DNA of 64,000 nucleotides from Costus lasius (lineage: Eukaryota > Streptophyta > Magnoliopsida > Zingiberales > Costaceae). Location of the stretch: positions 15,762,501 through 15,826,500 of the forward strand of contig CM050449.1 in NCBI GenBank assembly GCA_027563935.2, given 5' to 3'. The translations under genes were made by a program, and so were the position numbers. How positions within the stretch are numbered: position 1 is the stretch's first letter; each line of letters begins with the position of its first letter. This document shows, piece after piece, positions 47,351 through 58,714 of this stretch. A model generated the notes under the pieces. That model had not been told where the DNA came from. It saw only the letters and a program-made list of their open reading frames with translations, and searched no databases.

Positions 47351-47361
47351 TTGCTTCCAAC

Positions 47362-49544
47362 AATTATGTATTTTGGTATCACAATCCCTATAAAACTTGC
47401 AATTTAGAGGCTAAATTAATTGTGATTAATTAAATTTAGCAAAGTTCCAACTTCATTTATATCCATCATCTTTTTCATTTTTTGATATTAATGAGACCAA
47501 ATTGATGTTCGACTATGATCTTGTCCATCTTGTCTCATATTTTTAGTATTTATGTTTGCTTCATCCTAATAGTTGATACTTCATAAAGTTAATGTTCTCT
47601 CAAGTAGTATAATAGTTACACACTTAATATAAGCTTTAATTTTTCAAAACATAAATACAAGAGATTAAATTAGTCTTATTAACTGTTGTTCTTTTACATG
47701 TTATGAGATGCTATTATTTCATTGCTACTTGCTAGTATAAGAGAGAATATCTATGAAGTTAGTGATATTATATAATTGCTACTTAGGTATAGTTGAGGAC
47801 TGATTTAAGTTTCAACTATTGTCTTGTTCAATTCTATCCTATGTTTATATGTTTAATGTTTGCCTTGCCCAAATAAACAACAATTTATAAAACTAATGTT
47901 CTTTTTGGCAGTTAAATGATTGCATGCTTCATACAAACTTCAGTCCTTGGGAGCAATGTTGTTTTGTACTAGTCTAATCATGTATCTCATGGTTTAGTTG
48001 GATCATACTTCTTAAGTGTATTGGCTAATATGTGATACATACAATATTCTACCACACAATTGTTGGAATATCTCTGACAATTAGATTCCTTGCCATTAAA
48101 ACACTATTTCATATAGTCACTTCAGTTACCATTTAGCTAGTTTTTCTCTCTTTTTTTGGCCTAACTTCTGTAAACCTCCTTCACTCCATTTCATAAGCCT
48201 TCATAGTCTCTATGCTCCCAAATTCTCACATGATAACATGCTTGTTGATTGGAGCAGTTGCCACCATTAGCAATGCTTTTATAAATTGCGTGCAAGGGTG
48301 ACAATATTACACATTTGAAGTAATACTTCATTGGCAACCACTTAACGTTATGGAATGCTTGAAAGTCTCTCAAGAAGTTCATCATGTATTGGAGAAGCAA
48401 TTGAAGTTACATAAAATCAATAAACTATGTTAGATGACAAAAGCGAGGAATTCAATTGAGTCATCAACGATAAAAGTGAAGAATAGGGAGCTACATCTGT
48501 AAAGGACCTAAATATGGCGAGTTATTCTTTTTAATGTTTTGATGACTCAAAATGCCTTCAAGGAAGTCAACTTCATCCATGTCAATGATAGCAGATGTAT
48601 GGTTAGATCCACCTTGGCCACACATGTATAAGCAGGATTGCTAGCACTTGAGGAGGCTACAAAATTTAAAGTCTTTCTTAGTCCTGAGGCATAGTTCAAT
48701 TGTTTTGGATTTGTAGAGGTTGGGTAGCTCAAGTGTCTTTGATCTTGACCCACAAAGATATTAATTAGACAATTTTCAAATGGTTATATTAGAATTTAAT
48801 TAATTTACATATAAACAACTGCACCTACTATCACATCACAAGTTCATCATCTAAGGAAATGAACTCAGGATACATCCTTAAACTTCTTATGAGATGATTG
48901 ACCTCAACCTTGAAGAGGAAGTCAAGGAATACCAATGATGGATCCAAAGCAAAAGATCACTAGGTAGAATTTTGTGTTAAGTTGATGTGCGATGTATATA
49001 TTAAGCCAAGTTAGAGGAGTATTGATTTTCTCATTTATTGTAATCACTATACTTTTCAATCTCGATTTGTACTGTGTATTTGTTTGATCTTGAACTGATA
49101 AGTAATCAAGTGCATTTGCACGGATTTTTCTGCACCAGGTGTGCCAACATAGGAAGTTCATGTATCAATCATATCTCGGACTGTTCTTGCCAAGGTAAGA
49201 ATTGGAGTTAAAAACATTAGTAACTCGGCCCATATTTCGAGATGGACAACACCACCAACTATCCAAGTAAATTATGTTTACATGTTCAGGATCCCATAAC
49301 ACTTACTACGCTGACTTGATGAAGGACATCAACTTGAGGTCGACAAAAAAGATAGTGAATAGGGTACATATTCTTACCCATTTCATCTACAACAATAGTT
49401 AGATATACTTATTGCATACCATGTGGAGATCTTTTGTCCGATGCAACCTTGTTGGCGATTTATCATCTTGAATTCTCTACTTAAGAAGTCTAAATTTAAT
49501 TAGGTAAGCACGTGCTCTGAATATTTCGGCCTTCCTTTTATTTT
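47362..49544. other. AT-rich spacer, nothing recognised
   Basis: Short random frames only. No repeats long enough to assign, no RNA gene signature. Confidence 0.5.
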
Positions 49545-50685
49545 TTGTTTCCATTGACATCCCTACTTACTACAATCCTATAATTGACAAAGATGAGAGA
49601 AATTCTTGCCATTTTAGCGCACATATAGTTATCCATGGCAATATATTTGAAAAATCCAGATTTGCATTCCTTTTGTTGTTGAGGGATTATGTTGTTTCTT
49701 CCCTTCCTCCCCAAATCACCAACCCTAGTTGCTACTGCCGCTGTTGGGCATAATTGCTGCCACCGCTTGGAATAGTTGCTATGGAAAGTGCTGTGAATAA
49801 AGTACATATTTTTGCTAAGTGAATTCCAAGTAAGTCTCTTTTCTTCCTGGATAGTGGTACATTGTATTCTTAAATTCATATGATCTTGATATGCATACTT
49901 GTATTGCATGGGTAATGGTTTTAATTGTCTTGTGTTTGCACATAATTTCATATGGAAATTGTTATATTCTTTGTAATATGTGTCCGCCTTGATTTAATCT
50001 TATCTATATAAACAACCACCAAAGGATTGATGTAGTTCCTATGTACGTTTTGTTTGATATTGCTTCTATTACTATGCGGTAGTTTCTATTCTTAGTTTAT
50101 CCTCGAGTGTCTTGGTTAATCCTACTCAACTAAGAACAAAAACTACTACATGGTAACAGGAAGACAATTTTGAACAAAACATGCACAAAACTGCACCAAT
50201 CCTTTGGTGCTTGTCCATATATTAGATTAAATCAAGATAGATACGTATATTATAAGGAATACAATGGATTCTGTAGAAAATTTGTGCATAAACGCAAGTC
50301 AATTGGGAGTATTACTCATGCAATACAAGTATGCAGATTAAGATCACACAAACTAAGAATGCATAGTTCTACTATCAAGGAAGGGAACATCCTTACCTGG
50401 AATTCAATAGGCAAAAATATTTTATTTTATTTTATTTTTTTGGTAGCTCTTTCCAGCGACAACAGTATCTCTTCGTAGTGGCAGTAGCTGGTCTACCTAG
50501 TAACAGTTGTAGCAATTAGGGATGTAGGGAGGACGGGAAGAAATAAAGTTCTCTTGAAAAACAAAAGAAGGCAAATTTGAATTATCCAAATCTGGAGCCA
50601 TCGATGCTTGTATGTGCAAGCTGAAATGGCAAGAATTTCTCTCAACTTTGTCAAATATAGGATTGGGGTGGCAAATATGAAGTTG
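49545..50685. repeat. Long hairpin: inverted duplication with arms of about 555 bp
   Basis: The left arm 49545-50097 and right arm 50128-50685 are inverted copies with a 30-base spacer (50098-50127). At the centre AACTAAGAA is inverted; further out CAATCCTTTGGTG, AGATTAAATCAAG, CATGCAATACAAGTATGCA and ATGGCAAGAATTTCTCTCA occur in both. Identity by eye is about 75-80 percent, with small gaps. Short frames in the two arms (49538-49951 minus, 50170-50478 plus) resemble each other only because of this. Any RNA crossing it would fold into a long stem. Confidence 0.9.
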
Positions 50686-51722
50686 GTGGAAATAGGGAAA
50701 TATTGGGAGTATGTGCGTAACATTGTGAACCCAGAATAGTGTTGCTCACCGTATGCCTCCTAGACAAAAGAATACAAGTTATAGAAAAATGTTTTGCATG
50801 GCTGATTCTCGGAGTATATCAAAGAGATTATGGTTGTTTTGGCTACTTTATGATGTTTTAAACATGGTTGACATGGATACAAATCTATAATGGGGAAGTT
50901 CATTACACCTTAACTAGGATATTACTGATCTATACCAAACACAAGCGATATATCTATATTACTTGTCAGAAACATCAAAGGAGTCTGCTAGTAAGCTTAC
51001 TTTTATTTGACTTGTAGTTAGTTTTCTCAATTAATTTTGTAGTGCTAATTTAATATTTTTTAATTTACACTAGTAATTAAATCTAGCATATCAATATAAT
51101 ATAATCTATCTACATGATAAGATCTACGAACACTTCAGAATATAGGTGTTTCTTGTGGAGACAATTCTTTATGTCAATTAGGTATAAGGATGCATCTTAC
51201 GGATTGTGGATGTGAGATATGCCACAAATATTGCAATTATTTACAATACACAATGAATCTGAACTGTGCATTTTTATTCACTATTACAATGACTCATAAA
51301 ACTTATAAAATTTAAGTTTAATTTGCATAATCAGATTTTGTACCACTGCAAATTGGTTAAGATGGCCTAAATTTGAGATGAATTGCACTATGAAATTTTA
51401 GACTACTTCAAGTGTCAGGGAGTGTTACTGGTCCATCTTCGTATTGATTTACAATAAAATGCCCATTAGGGGGTAAAATTGTTTGAGCAAGAAGTTGGTC
51501 TAAGTGCACTACTATTCGTCTAGCGCATGAGACAAACAAGGAATTTGATTTGGTACATTATATTCTCCCGATGAAAATCCTATGATACAATGGTGATCTA
51601 TTATCTAACAAGATCTATCATATCAATCACAATATATTTCTTAGCTAATTCATGACATTAATACAATAGCAAGTGCAAGTGACATACCAAAGCAATCATC
51701 ACTAGAAAATGATGATCCCTTA
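50686..51722. other. AT-rich spacer, nothing recognised
   Basis: No gene, RNA or element signature seen. Confidence 0.5.
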
Positions 51723-52215
51723 CACTGTGTTTGGACAGAAAACTAGAGGGAAGGGAAATAAGGGAGTGAAGGAAAAGTAAAAGGGGGGAGGCGAGCTGTG
51801 GTTGCTGGACAGCAGGGTATGTAGGTTGTGGCTACACGGCGACAGCGATGGTGGGCTGGACGGCGAGTGGGCTGCGGCTCGAAGGCGACGGTGGGCGGCT
51901 GGAAGGCGAGGGCGAGGGCGAGCGGGGCAAGGGTTGGCAGCGAGGGATGGCGACGGCAGGCAAGCAGTTGGAAAGGTGAGGGTTGGCGGCGAGGGATGTC
52001 GACGGCGGGCAAGCGGTTGGATAGCGACGTCAGGTGAGCTTGGAAGGCGATGGCGACGACGGTGAGCAGTTGTACAGAAGACAAATGAAGGAAAAAAACA
52101 CTTTTTTGCCACCATTAGTTTTCCCTCACCTTCATTTTTACCTTCACGGAAACAAAGGAAAAAGTGATTTTCCTTTCTTTCCTTCAACGTTTCCTTCCAA
52201 GGAAACACAATATTA
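51723..52215. mobile_element. Putative nonautonomous element with GC-rich core
   Basis: The left edge is CTGTGTTTGGACAGAAAACT with GGGAAGGGAAATAAGGG. The right edge, read inverted, is TTGTGTTTCCTTGGAAGG. The core (51800-52070) is GC-rich, with repeats of GGCGACGG and GCGAGGG, and encodes nothing recognisable. The architecture copies that of 23155-23962. No target duplication was identified. Confidence 0.4.
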
Positions 52216-52440
52216 GTGTAGGAAATGTTAGTTCGCCGAGCTCATACTCAATTTCAACCTCAATTTACACACAAGGCAACTTCAAGCTAGTTGGAGCAAG
52301 TAACTTAAAAGGCATTCAGGTCAGAGGCGGGAGCTAGTAATAAAGGAGATAACTTATGCCTGAGATGCAGAAAAGGAAAAGGCAATACTCATAACCATTG
52401 TAATAAAGAAGATGAGACCACTTTGCCACGTTTCAACTAT

Positions 52441-52890
52441 TTGTTGTAGAGCCTATCATGATTCTTATGATGTGGACAATAACATGAGACACAAGATGGC
52501 ATTAGAGACGATAATGGACATGGTGGGCACACAATGCAGAGATTTATGCTCCTATGATGCAATACTTGCAACTGTGGATCTATAAAGTACAATCTACTTG
52601 TATTACTTATCATGAAGACCATGAAACTCATTGAAATAGGCTTGACAATGTAAGATAACTATACTCGTGGAGAGGCTCTAGCAGATATTAGTAGATTATG
52701 ATTCTAATGCTGTCGATAATAGCACGTGCACCCAAGATGGCATTGGAGATGATGATGGACATCGAGAGGACAGTGGGGAGATTTTTGCTCCTACCATGCA
52801 ATACCTAAAATTGTGAATCTATAAAGCATAATTCACTTATGTAACTTACGATGGAGACTATGAAGCATTGAAATAGGCTTAGCACTTTTT
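52441..52890. repeat. Diverged tandem duplication, spacing 241
   Basis: CAAGATGGCATTAGAGACGA at 52492 matches CAAGATGGCATTGGAGATGA at 52733. Both continue through ATAATGGACAT/TGATGGACAT, GAGATTT.TGCTCCTA, CTATAAAG and ATTGAAATAGGCTT. No function recognised. Confidence 0.75.
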
Positions 52891-54669
52891 GAAGATGCAA
52901 TTGTTTGAGTCTGATGATAACTCCTCTTTGTTCTACCTCAACGATCAAGATCATGAATCACTAGAGGTTTGCCACGACTCTTCATGTCAAGTTGTCTCTA
53001 ATGTACCTCTTGTAGTCCCAACTATGCAAATGCTAGTCTTAGATGATAGTGGCTTGCTTCATGTGACACTCAGTTTAACAACACATGTTCAAAGACTAAT
53101 TCCAAACATGGTTTATGGAATATATGATTCAAATTTTCGGTTTGAGCTAGTGTACCATTTATGGCTTTGGGTACATACTGACACATGGTATGCTCAATCT
53201 AATATTATTGATATTTTTTAATGTTTTGTGAATTATGTGATTCTCTAGAATCCTGTTGTTTTGTGTAATCGGGTGTATGCTTGGACTAGTAGGTATTGGA
53301 CTTACTGCACATAGCCCTTGGTAGAACTACAGCGTCAACCTAAGTCAACTCTCCCCAACCCTAGTAAGAGTTTCTACTGAGATTCTTATTAGAGATGTTC
53401 CTACTAACAAGTTAAAATTTCATCGTTCAACTATAATTTTTTATCATCATTCAAGCAAATGCTAGTTATAGTGTCTAAAAAATATATTATTTTTGCAAGG
53501 AGAACAAATTTGTTGGATAAATTAAAGGGGTACGCCTGGTTTTGGATTAGCTGGAGATGTCTAGATACTGTTTAGATCATGCTGTGTTGGCAGTTGGCAC
53601 AATATGATACAAGATTGTGCCAGTCTAACCAAAGATCAATATGAGTGCCAGTTTTGATACTTCAAACCTTGCCTGCGGAGTTAAGATGGTAGATTAATTG
53701 TATGAAATTAGTTCTATCATATGATTGTTACACTGTACTTTTTATTATGTCACTATGCTACCTGCCAGTGTAAGAGATTAGATCAATGAAATAATGTGAT
53801 TTTTAACCTTTTTAACATGATAATTACGTACCATTGATTTTCCCAAGAATTTCCTTAGAAGTGCCAGGAAGTTGTACATGGTCATGGAAATTGAGGTTTT
53901 GAATATCAACTGTATAGCCTCCAAAGGAGATTAAAAGTGTTGGGTTACTTTCCGTTTCACCATTTTTACAATTTCTTTTGGTCCAACTAAAGAATATTTG
54001 TGGAGAGTTTCATAGTTTGAGTTGTAGGCATATCTATTATATATTTTGCACGGTGAGGAGATTGATAGCTTATCCATTTTAGAGTCGTTGATTCTGTTTA
54101 TGCCTCTAGTTATTGTTGGTTAGATGCATGAGACTTGTGTGCATCTGACTTGTTTTAGATTTACAGTGCAAGACTATATGCATCTATTAACCAAATGTGA
54201 CCTCACCTATCTCTTAATTCTGGGTTGTGCCCTCTCCTGCAGAGCTTAGTTTGCCAGATATAACTTCAGTTTTTTTTTTATATATTTATCGAAATATTAC
54301 CTGATTGATGCTCTCTCATGTTAATAGAGGAAGTCTTAAGTAATTATCTTGATATTTTACCGTGTTAAGTTACCATTATGATTATTAAAATAGTGCATTT
54401 TGTTGGACTAACTAAAACTTGGAATTCACATAATAATTTCAATATTGATTTTTAAAAAAATACTTTACAGTTTTCTTTAACCCACTGCTCTGTCACTTTA
54501 TAAACTTCTAATTTGGATATGTTGTGAAACAACTTGCAGTTTTGAGGCAGGAAGATTGTAGGTGAATTTAGTTCTATGGTCAAAGTGCCTATCTGAAGTG
54601 GTTTGTAGTTCTTGTTACATTTAGAACTTACCCAGCCTCTTTGTGGAGTTCTGAGTGGGTTCGGGCAGC
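52891..54669. other. Spacer and 5' flank of the J-domain gene
   Basis: A 110-codon frame at 52889-53221 has no recognisable features. CTTGCAG ending at 54539 followed by TTTTGAGGCAGG is a plausible acceptor of a 5' leader intron of the gene starting at 54670; the first exon was not located. Confidence 0.4.
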
Positions 54670-56589
54670 ATGAGCTGGCATGAGAGCCGTTTGCTGCTTA
54701 CATACTCGGCTGAAATACAAAATGGGGAGCCCCTTTTCTTCTCATCAAATTGCTTCCCCGTGAAGGCTTGCTATTTTGAGCCCGCAGGCCATGCATTTCA
54801 CGCTGCTGCACTTAAATTGCTGGGACTGTGTGATGACAGTGAATCAGAGAGTGATGTTCAAAGTGTTTTATCGGAGGACAGAGGCCAAGAATATTTTCCG
54901 TCATCAGATTCTTATGGAAGTAAGGGAAAAAAGAAATCTAGTGATGCAAGCAAGCAAGAAGACCTTTATGCGCTCTTAGGCTTGGGGCATTTGCGGTGCC
55001 TAGCTACTGAGGAACAGATACGAAAGAATTATCGAGAGAATGCATTGAAATATCATCCTGACAAGCAATCAGAAGAGGCTAGACAGGCCAAGAAGAATGA
55101 GATAGATACTCATTTCAAAGCCATTCAGGCGGCTTATGAGATTCTCATGGATCCAGTTAAGCGAAGGGCATACGACTCCACTGATGAATTTGACGATGAT
55201 ATTCCAACTGACTGCGCACCACAAGACTTCTTTAAGGTCTTTGGTCCAGCTTTTATGAGAAACGGAAGATGGTCAGTCAATCATCCCATTCCTTCTCTAG
55301 GAGACGAATCCACTCCTATGACAGATGTGGACGGTTTCTACAACTTCTGGTATAATTTTAAAAGTTGGAGGGAGTTCCCTCATCCAGATGAGTTTGATTT
55401 AGAGCAAGCTGAGTCTCGTGATCATAAGAGATGGATGGAGAGACAGAATACGAAGTTAAGGGAGAAGGCTAGAAAGGAGGAACATGCACGGGTTAGGGCT
55501 CTTGTTGATAATGCTTACAAGAGAGATCCTAGAATTCTGAGGAGGAAGGAAGAGGAAAAGGCTGAGAAAATGAGAAAGAAGGAGGAAAAGTTTATGACTA
55601 GGAGGTTGCAGGAGGAAGAAGCCGCTAGAGCTGCCGAAGAGGAGAAACGGAAGAAAGAGGAGGAGGAGAGAAAGATGGCAGAAGCGGCTCTGAACCAGAA
55701 GAAAATGAAGGAAAAAGAGAAGAAGCTCTTGCGCAAAGAAAGGACCCGATTAAGAACACTATCTTTGCAGTTGGTGTCTGAGAAACTGCTTGATCTTTCA
55801 GAAGATATTGTGGAAAGTATATGCATATCATTTGAGTTGGAGCGGCTCAAGCTTCTTTGTGACAGCATGGAGGGTAAGGAAAACTTGGAGAAAGCTAAAT
55901 TACTAAGAGATGCAGAGTTTGGAAACAATTCAGATTCGATGAAGGAAGGGAGAAACAATCCAGGTCCAGAACCTAATGGAGCTGCCCCAGAAGAGAAGCC
56001 GGGTAATCCATTGAGTAACTTCCAGAAGAAAGAGAGAGAATGGGGAAAAGAAGAGATTGAAATGCTTAAGAAAGGCATGCAGAAGTATCCTAAGGGAACA
56101 TCCCGGAGATGGGAGGTAATATCTGAGTACATTGGTACTGGGAGATCAGTCGAAGAGATCCTCAAGGCCACTAAGACTGTCCTTCTTCAGAAGCCTGACT
56201 CTGGAAAGGCTTTTGATTCTTTCCTTGAGAAAAGGAAGCCCGTGCAAACTATCTCTTCACCTCTCTCAACCAGAGTGGAAGCAGTGGTGGCCCCTGATGA
56301 TGGACTTCAAGGTGTATCTTCGGGAACTTCATTGAAACAATCCGCAAGCACTGAGCAGAAACCAGCACAAGTTCAAGCTCCCAATGGAATTTCTTCTGTA
56401 GTAGAAGATGCTTGGTCTGAAACTCAAGAAAGGGCTCTCATCCACGCTCTTAAGACATTTCCAAAAGATGTCAGCCAACGTTGGGAACGTGTTGCAGCTG
56501 CAGTTCCAGGAAAAACTATGTTACAGTGCAAAAAGAAGTTTGCGTCGATGAAAGAGAGCTTTAGAAGCAAGAAAAATGCTGATCAGTAA
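54670..56589 (+). CDS. Zuotin/DNAJC2 (ZRF1-type) J-domain and SANT protein
   Basis: 639 residues in one exon. The ATG at 54670 (MSWHESRLLLTYS) is the first in frame; upstream codons lack ATG. The N-terminal motif CYFEPAGHAFHAAALKLLG is characteristic of the family. The J domain spans about 97-170, with YHPDK at 128-132, the HPD loop that stimulates Hsp70 ATPase. A family-specific region follows (DFFKVFGPAFMRNGRWS), then a long charged helix (about 260-370, KEEEKAEKMRKKEEK). Two SANT/Myb domains lie at about 458-503 (REWGKEEIEMLKKGM) and 578-632 (DAWSETQERALIHAL). Family members act with Hsp70 on ribosomes; ZRF1 homologues also bind ubiquitinated H2A and affect gene expression, and plant homologues act in development. 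Length and order match intact plant members, so the gene looks functional. Confidence 0.95.
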   Translation: MSWHESRLLLTYSAEIQNGEPLFFSSNCFPVKACYFEPAGHAFHAAALKLLGLCDDSESESDVQSVLSEDRGQEYFPSSDSYGSKGKKKSSDASKQEDLYALLGLGHLRCLATEEQIRKNYRENALKYHPDKQSEEARQAKKNEIDTHFKAIQAAYEILMDPVKRRAYDSTDEFDDDIPTDCAPQDFFKVFGPAFMRNGRWSVNHPIPSLGDESTPMTDVDGFYNFWYNFKSWREFPHPDEFDLEQAESRDHKRWMERQNTKLREKARKEEHARVRALVDNAYKRDPRILRRKEEEKAEKMRKKEEKFMTRRLQEEEAARAAEEEKRKKEEEERKMAEAALNQKKMKEKEKKLLRKERTRLRTLSLQLVSEKLLDLSEDIVESICISFELERLKLLCDSMEGKENLEKAKLLRDAEFGNNSDSMKEGRNNPGPEPNGAAPEEKPGNPLSNFQKKEREWGKEEIEMLKKGMQKYPKGTSRRWEVISEYIGTGRSVEEILKATKTVLLQKPDSGKAFDSFLEKRKPVQTISSPLSTRVEAVVAPDDGLQGVSSGTSLKQSASTEQKPAQVQAPNGISSVVEDAWSETQERALIHALKTFPKDVSQRWERVAAAVPGKTMLQCKKKFASMKESFRSKKNADQ

Positions 56590-58714
56590 CTTATAAGATA
56601 TTTGGTTTTTGATTAACCAGAATCCTTGCAACCGCAGGGTAAACTGGCAAGTGGGCCCTTGTCCAGGCCTTGAAAATTTCTGATAGTAAAATAGAAAATT
56701 TATGGAAATCTTACCATATGAAAGGAGTCCATGATATTAGTGAAACTCTACAATGATGTACGGCAACCAAATATTTTTTTTAGGATTGATTCTCTTCGGT
56801 TTAAGAGATCAGAGCACATTCAAATAGCTACACCACTTCCTACATATGCACTTATCATTTTTTAATCAAAATTCAGAAATCCACAGTTTTGCCCGTCGTC
56901 TTCCATATGTAAAATTTTTGCCTTTGTGCTGAGCTATGGATGCAAGTTCCATGGTCTTTTCTATGCCTTCTGTTTTTTTTTTTCTATGCTTTCTGGTGCA
57001 GCGACCCTGAATGGCTAAAATGGCTGTCTACTTGCACTTTCTCTACAATATGGACGATGATGGCCAATGAAATGGCCAAACCTGATCCATAGTCTATAAT
57101 ATGGACTATGATGGCCAATCAAGCAGTCGCATCAAGGGAAATGTTCGTAGGGAAGGAACTACCTGGTGAATAAACAGTGTATTCTTCATGTGTACAAATT
57201 GACGCACCTGACAGCGATGAACACTGCCTTGATTTCCAGGAAAATTCGCCAATAATGGAGAATTCAAGGATGCCAATTGATCAAGGAAGAAGCAAAGTGA
57301 TAAAAAAGGAAAATAGTTCTAAGAGTATCAAATTACATGATAATACATAAAACAATTAACAAGTTACAAATAGCATGGGAGCCTAGAAAAGACTAGGAAC
57401 GTTGAACAACTCTATGCTATTTATAATGTTCGTTGCTCTATTGATGGTATTCTCTTAGCTCACACATCTAGCCTTGGGCATCAACGAGTGTGTGTTTGTG
57501 ACATTTATTTATTTATTGGATGATCATTAAACATTTGTTTTTTAATAGTAAAACTTGAACATTATATGAGTTTAAATTGTTTCTTGATTATTTGGTCAAT
57601 AGAATATTATGTTTCATGTTTACTAAATATGCTATGTATAACATATATTTTGTATATGATCATTCAAGAATGTAGAAGATTAAAACGTCAATTATGATTA
57701 TGAATAATTAAACCATCTCTAGATTGTTCGTGAATGCTTTAAGTGTTCCAAATAGTAATGTTAAATACATTAATAAATACACAAAAAGTTTTTGAATTAT
57801 ATATTGAGTATTATGTTTTCTTTTTTAATGAAAATTCAAATGTCACTAAATAAGAATTAATAGAAATACATAGAGTGCCCTCGAACAACTTAGAGGCAAT
57901 TTAAGTGTCTCTATATTTGAGATATTAAGAAAGCATGTGCTTGTTAGCTTGATCGGAAGCTTCATAACATTTTGTAATCAAAATTTTCACCATCATCACT
58001 AGGCTCCTTCCTTTAAGAGATAATTAAGGAAATTTAAAGTGTTTTTAAATAATTAAAATCTAAAAATTAATATAGTAAATATTATCTTTAAATTATTTTA
58101 GAAATACTCAAATATCTCTTAACAAGATGATAGGATTACTTGCTCTACTCTTTTGTATACTTTTTTTTTCAAGACAAGCTTAATTGTTTAAGTAATAGCT
58201 CTTAGATTCAAGTTCAAAATACAAGCCAAGTGTTAGGCCCAAACCCAACTAAGCTTGGCTCGGTCAACTAGGCTATTGACCGGGTCAAAATTGGCTTGGG
58301 CCAGAACTTGATTTGGGGGAAGAATTGATCGGCGACGAAATCAAATCTACATGCATCGATCAGAGACATCAGCGGCTATTGACGATGACCGGAGGTCACG
58401 GGCGTGTAGGAGGAGATGATGTCGGGCAGTGAGTTGTCGCCAGGTGGCAATCTCCTGGCAAACGAGGGGACGATGCGACGAAGAGGGAAGCGGTGGGCGC
58501 GACCAAATGTGTACGACGCACGAGGTGTCGATTTGACAGACGGCAATGTTTCGATTCCGGCAGCCGCCTGTGTTGCTAGCAGCACGCGTGTGGCCATGTG
58601 GAGCCGACGCTGTGGTGGAGACAGATCATCGTAGCCTCGTGGACTAGGGACAGCGAAGCAGGCGAGGTGATGCGGCCACGCGAAGTCATGGCAGCGGATG
58701 GGAACTTTGCCTGC
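56590..58714. other. 3' flank and AT-rich spacer
   Basis: 56590-56960 probably holds the 3' untranslated region of the J-domain gene. The rest is AT-rich to about 58200. 58380-58714 is GC-rich (GTCACGGGCGTGTAGG, GCGGATGGGAAC) without a credible protein. It adjoins the lone LTR but shows no primer site, so it is not its interior. Confidence 0.4.

Noticed and set aside
49538..50478. Two facing frames of 137 and 102 codons with similar sequences
   Set aside because: The similarity is explained by the inverted duplication; the frames themselves show no protein features.
51720..52208. 162-codon frame and its overlaps
   Set aside because: Composition-driven frames in a GC-rich core with simple repeats; no domain.
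52889..53221. 110-codon frame
   Set aside because: Open but with no motif, no neighbour support and no splice context; kept as spacer.
54655..54669. Five extra N-terminal codons of the J-domain protein
   Set aside because: They begin with GTG. The first ATG is at 54670 and is followed directly by family-like sequence.
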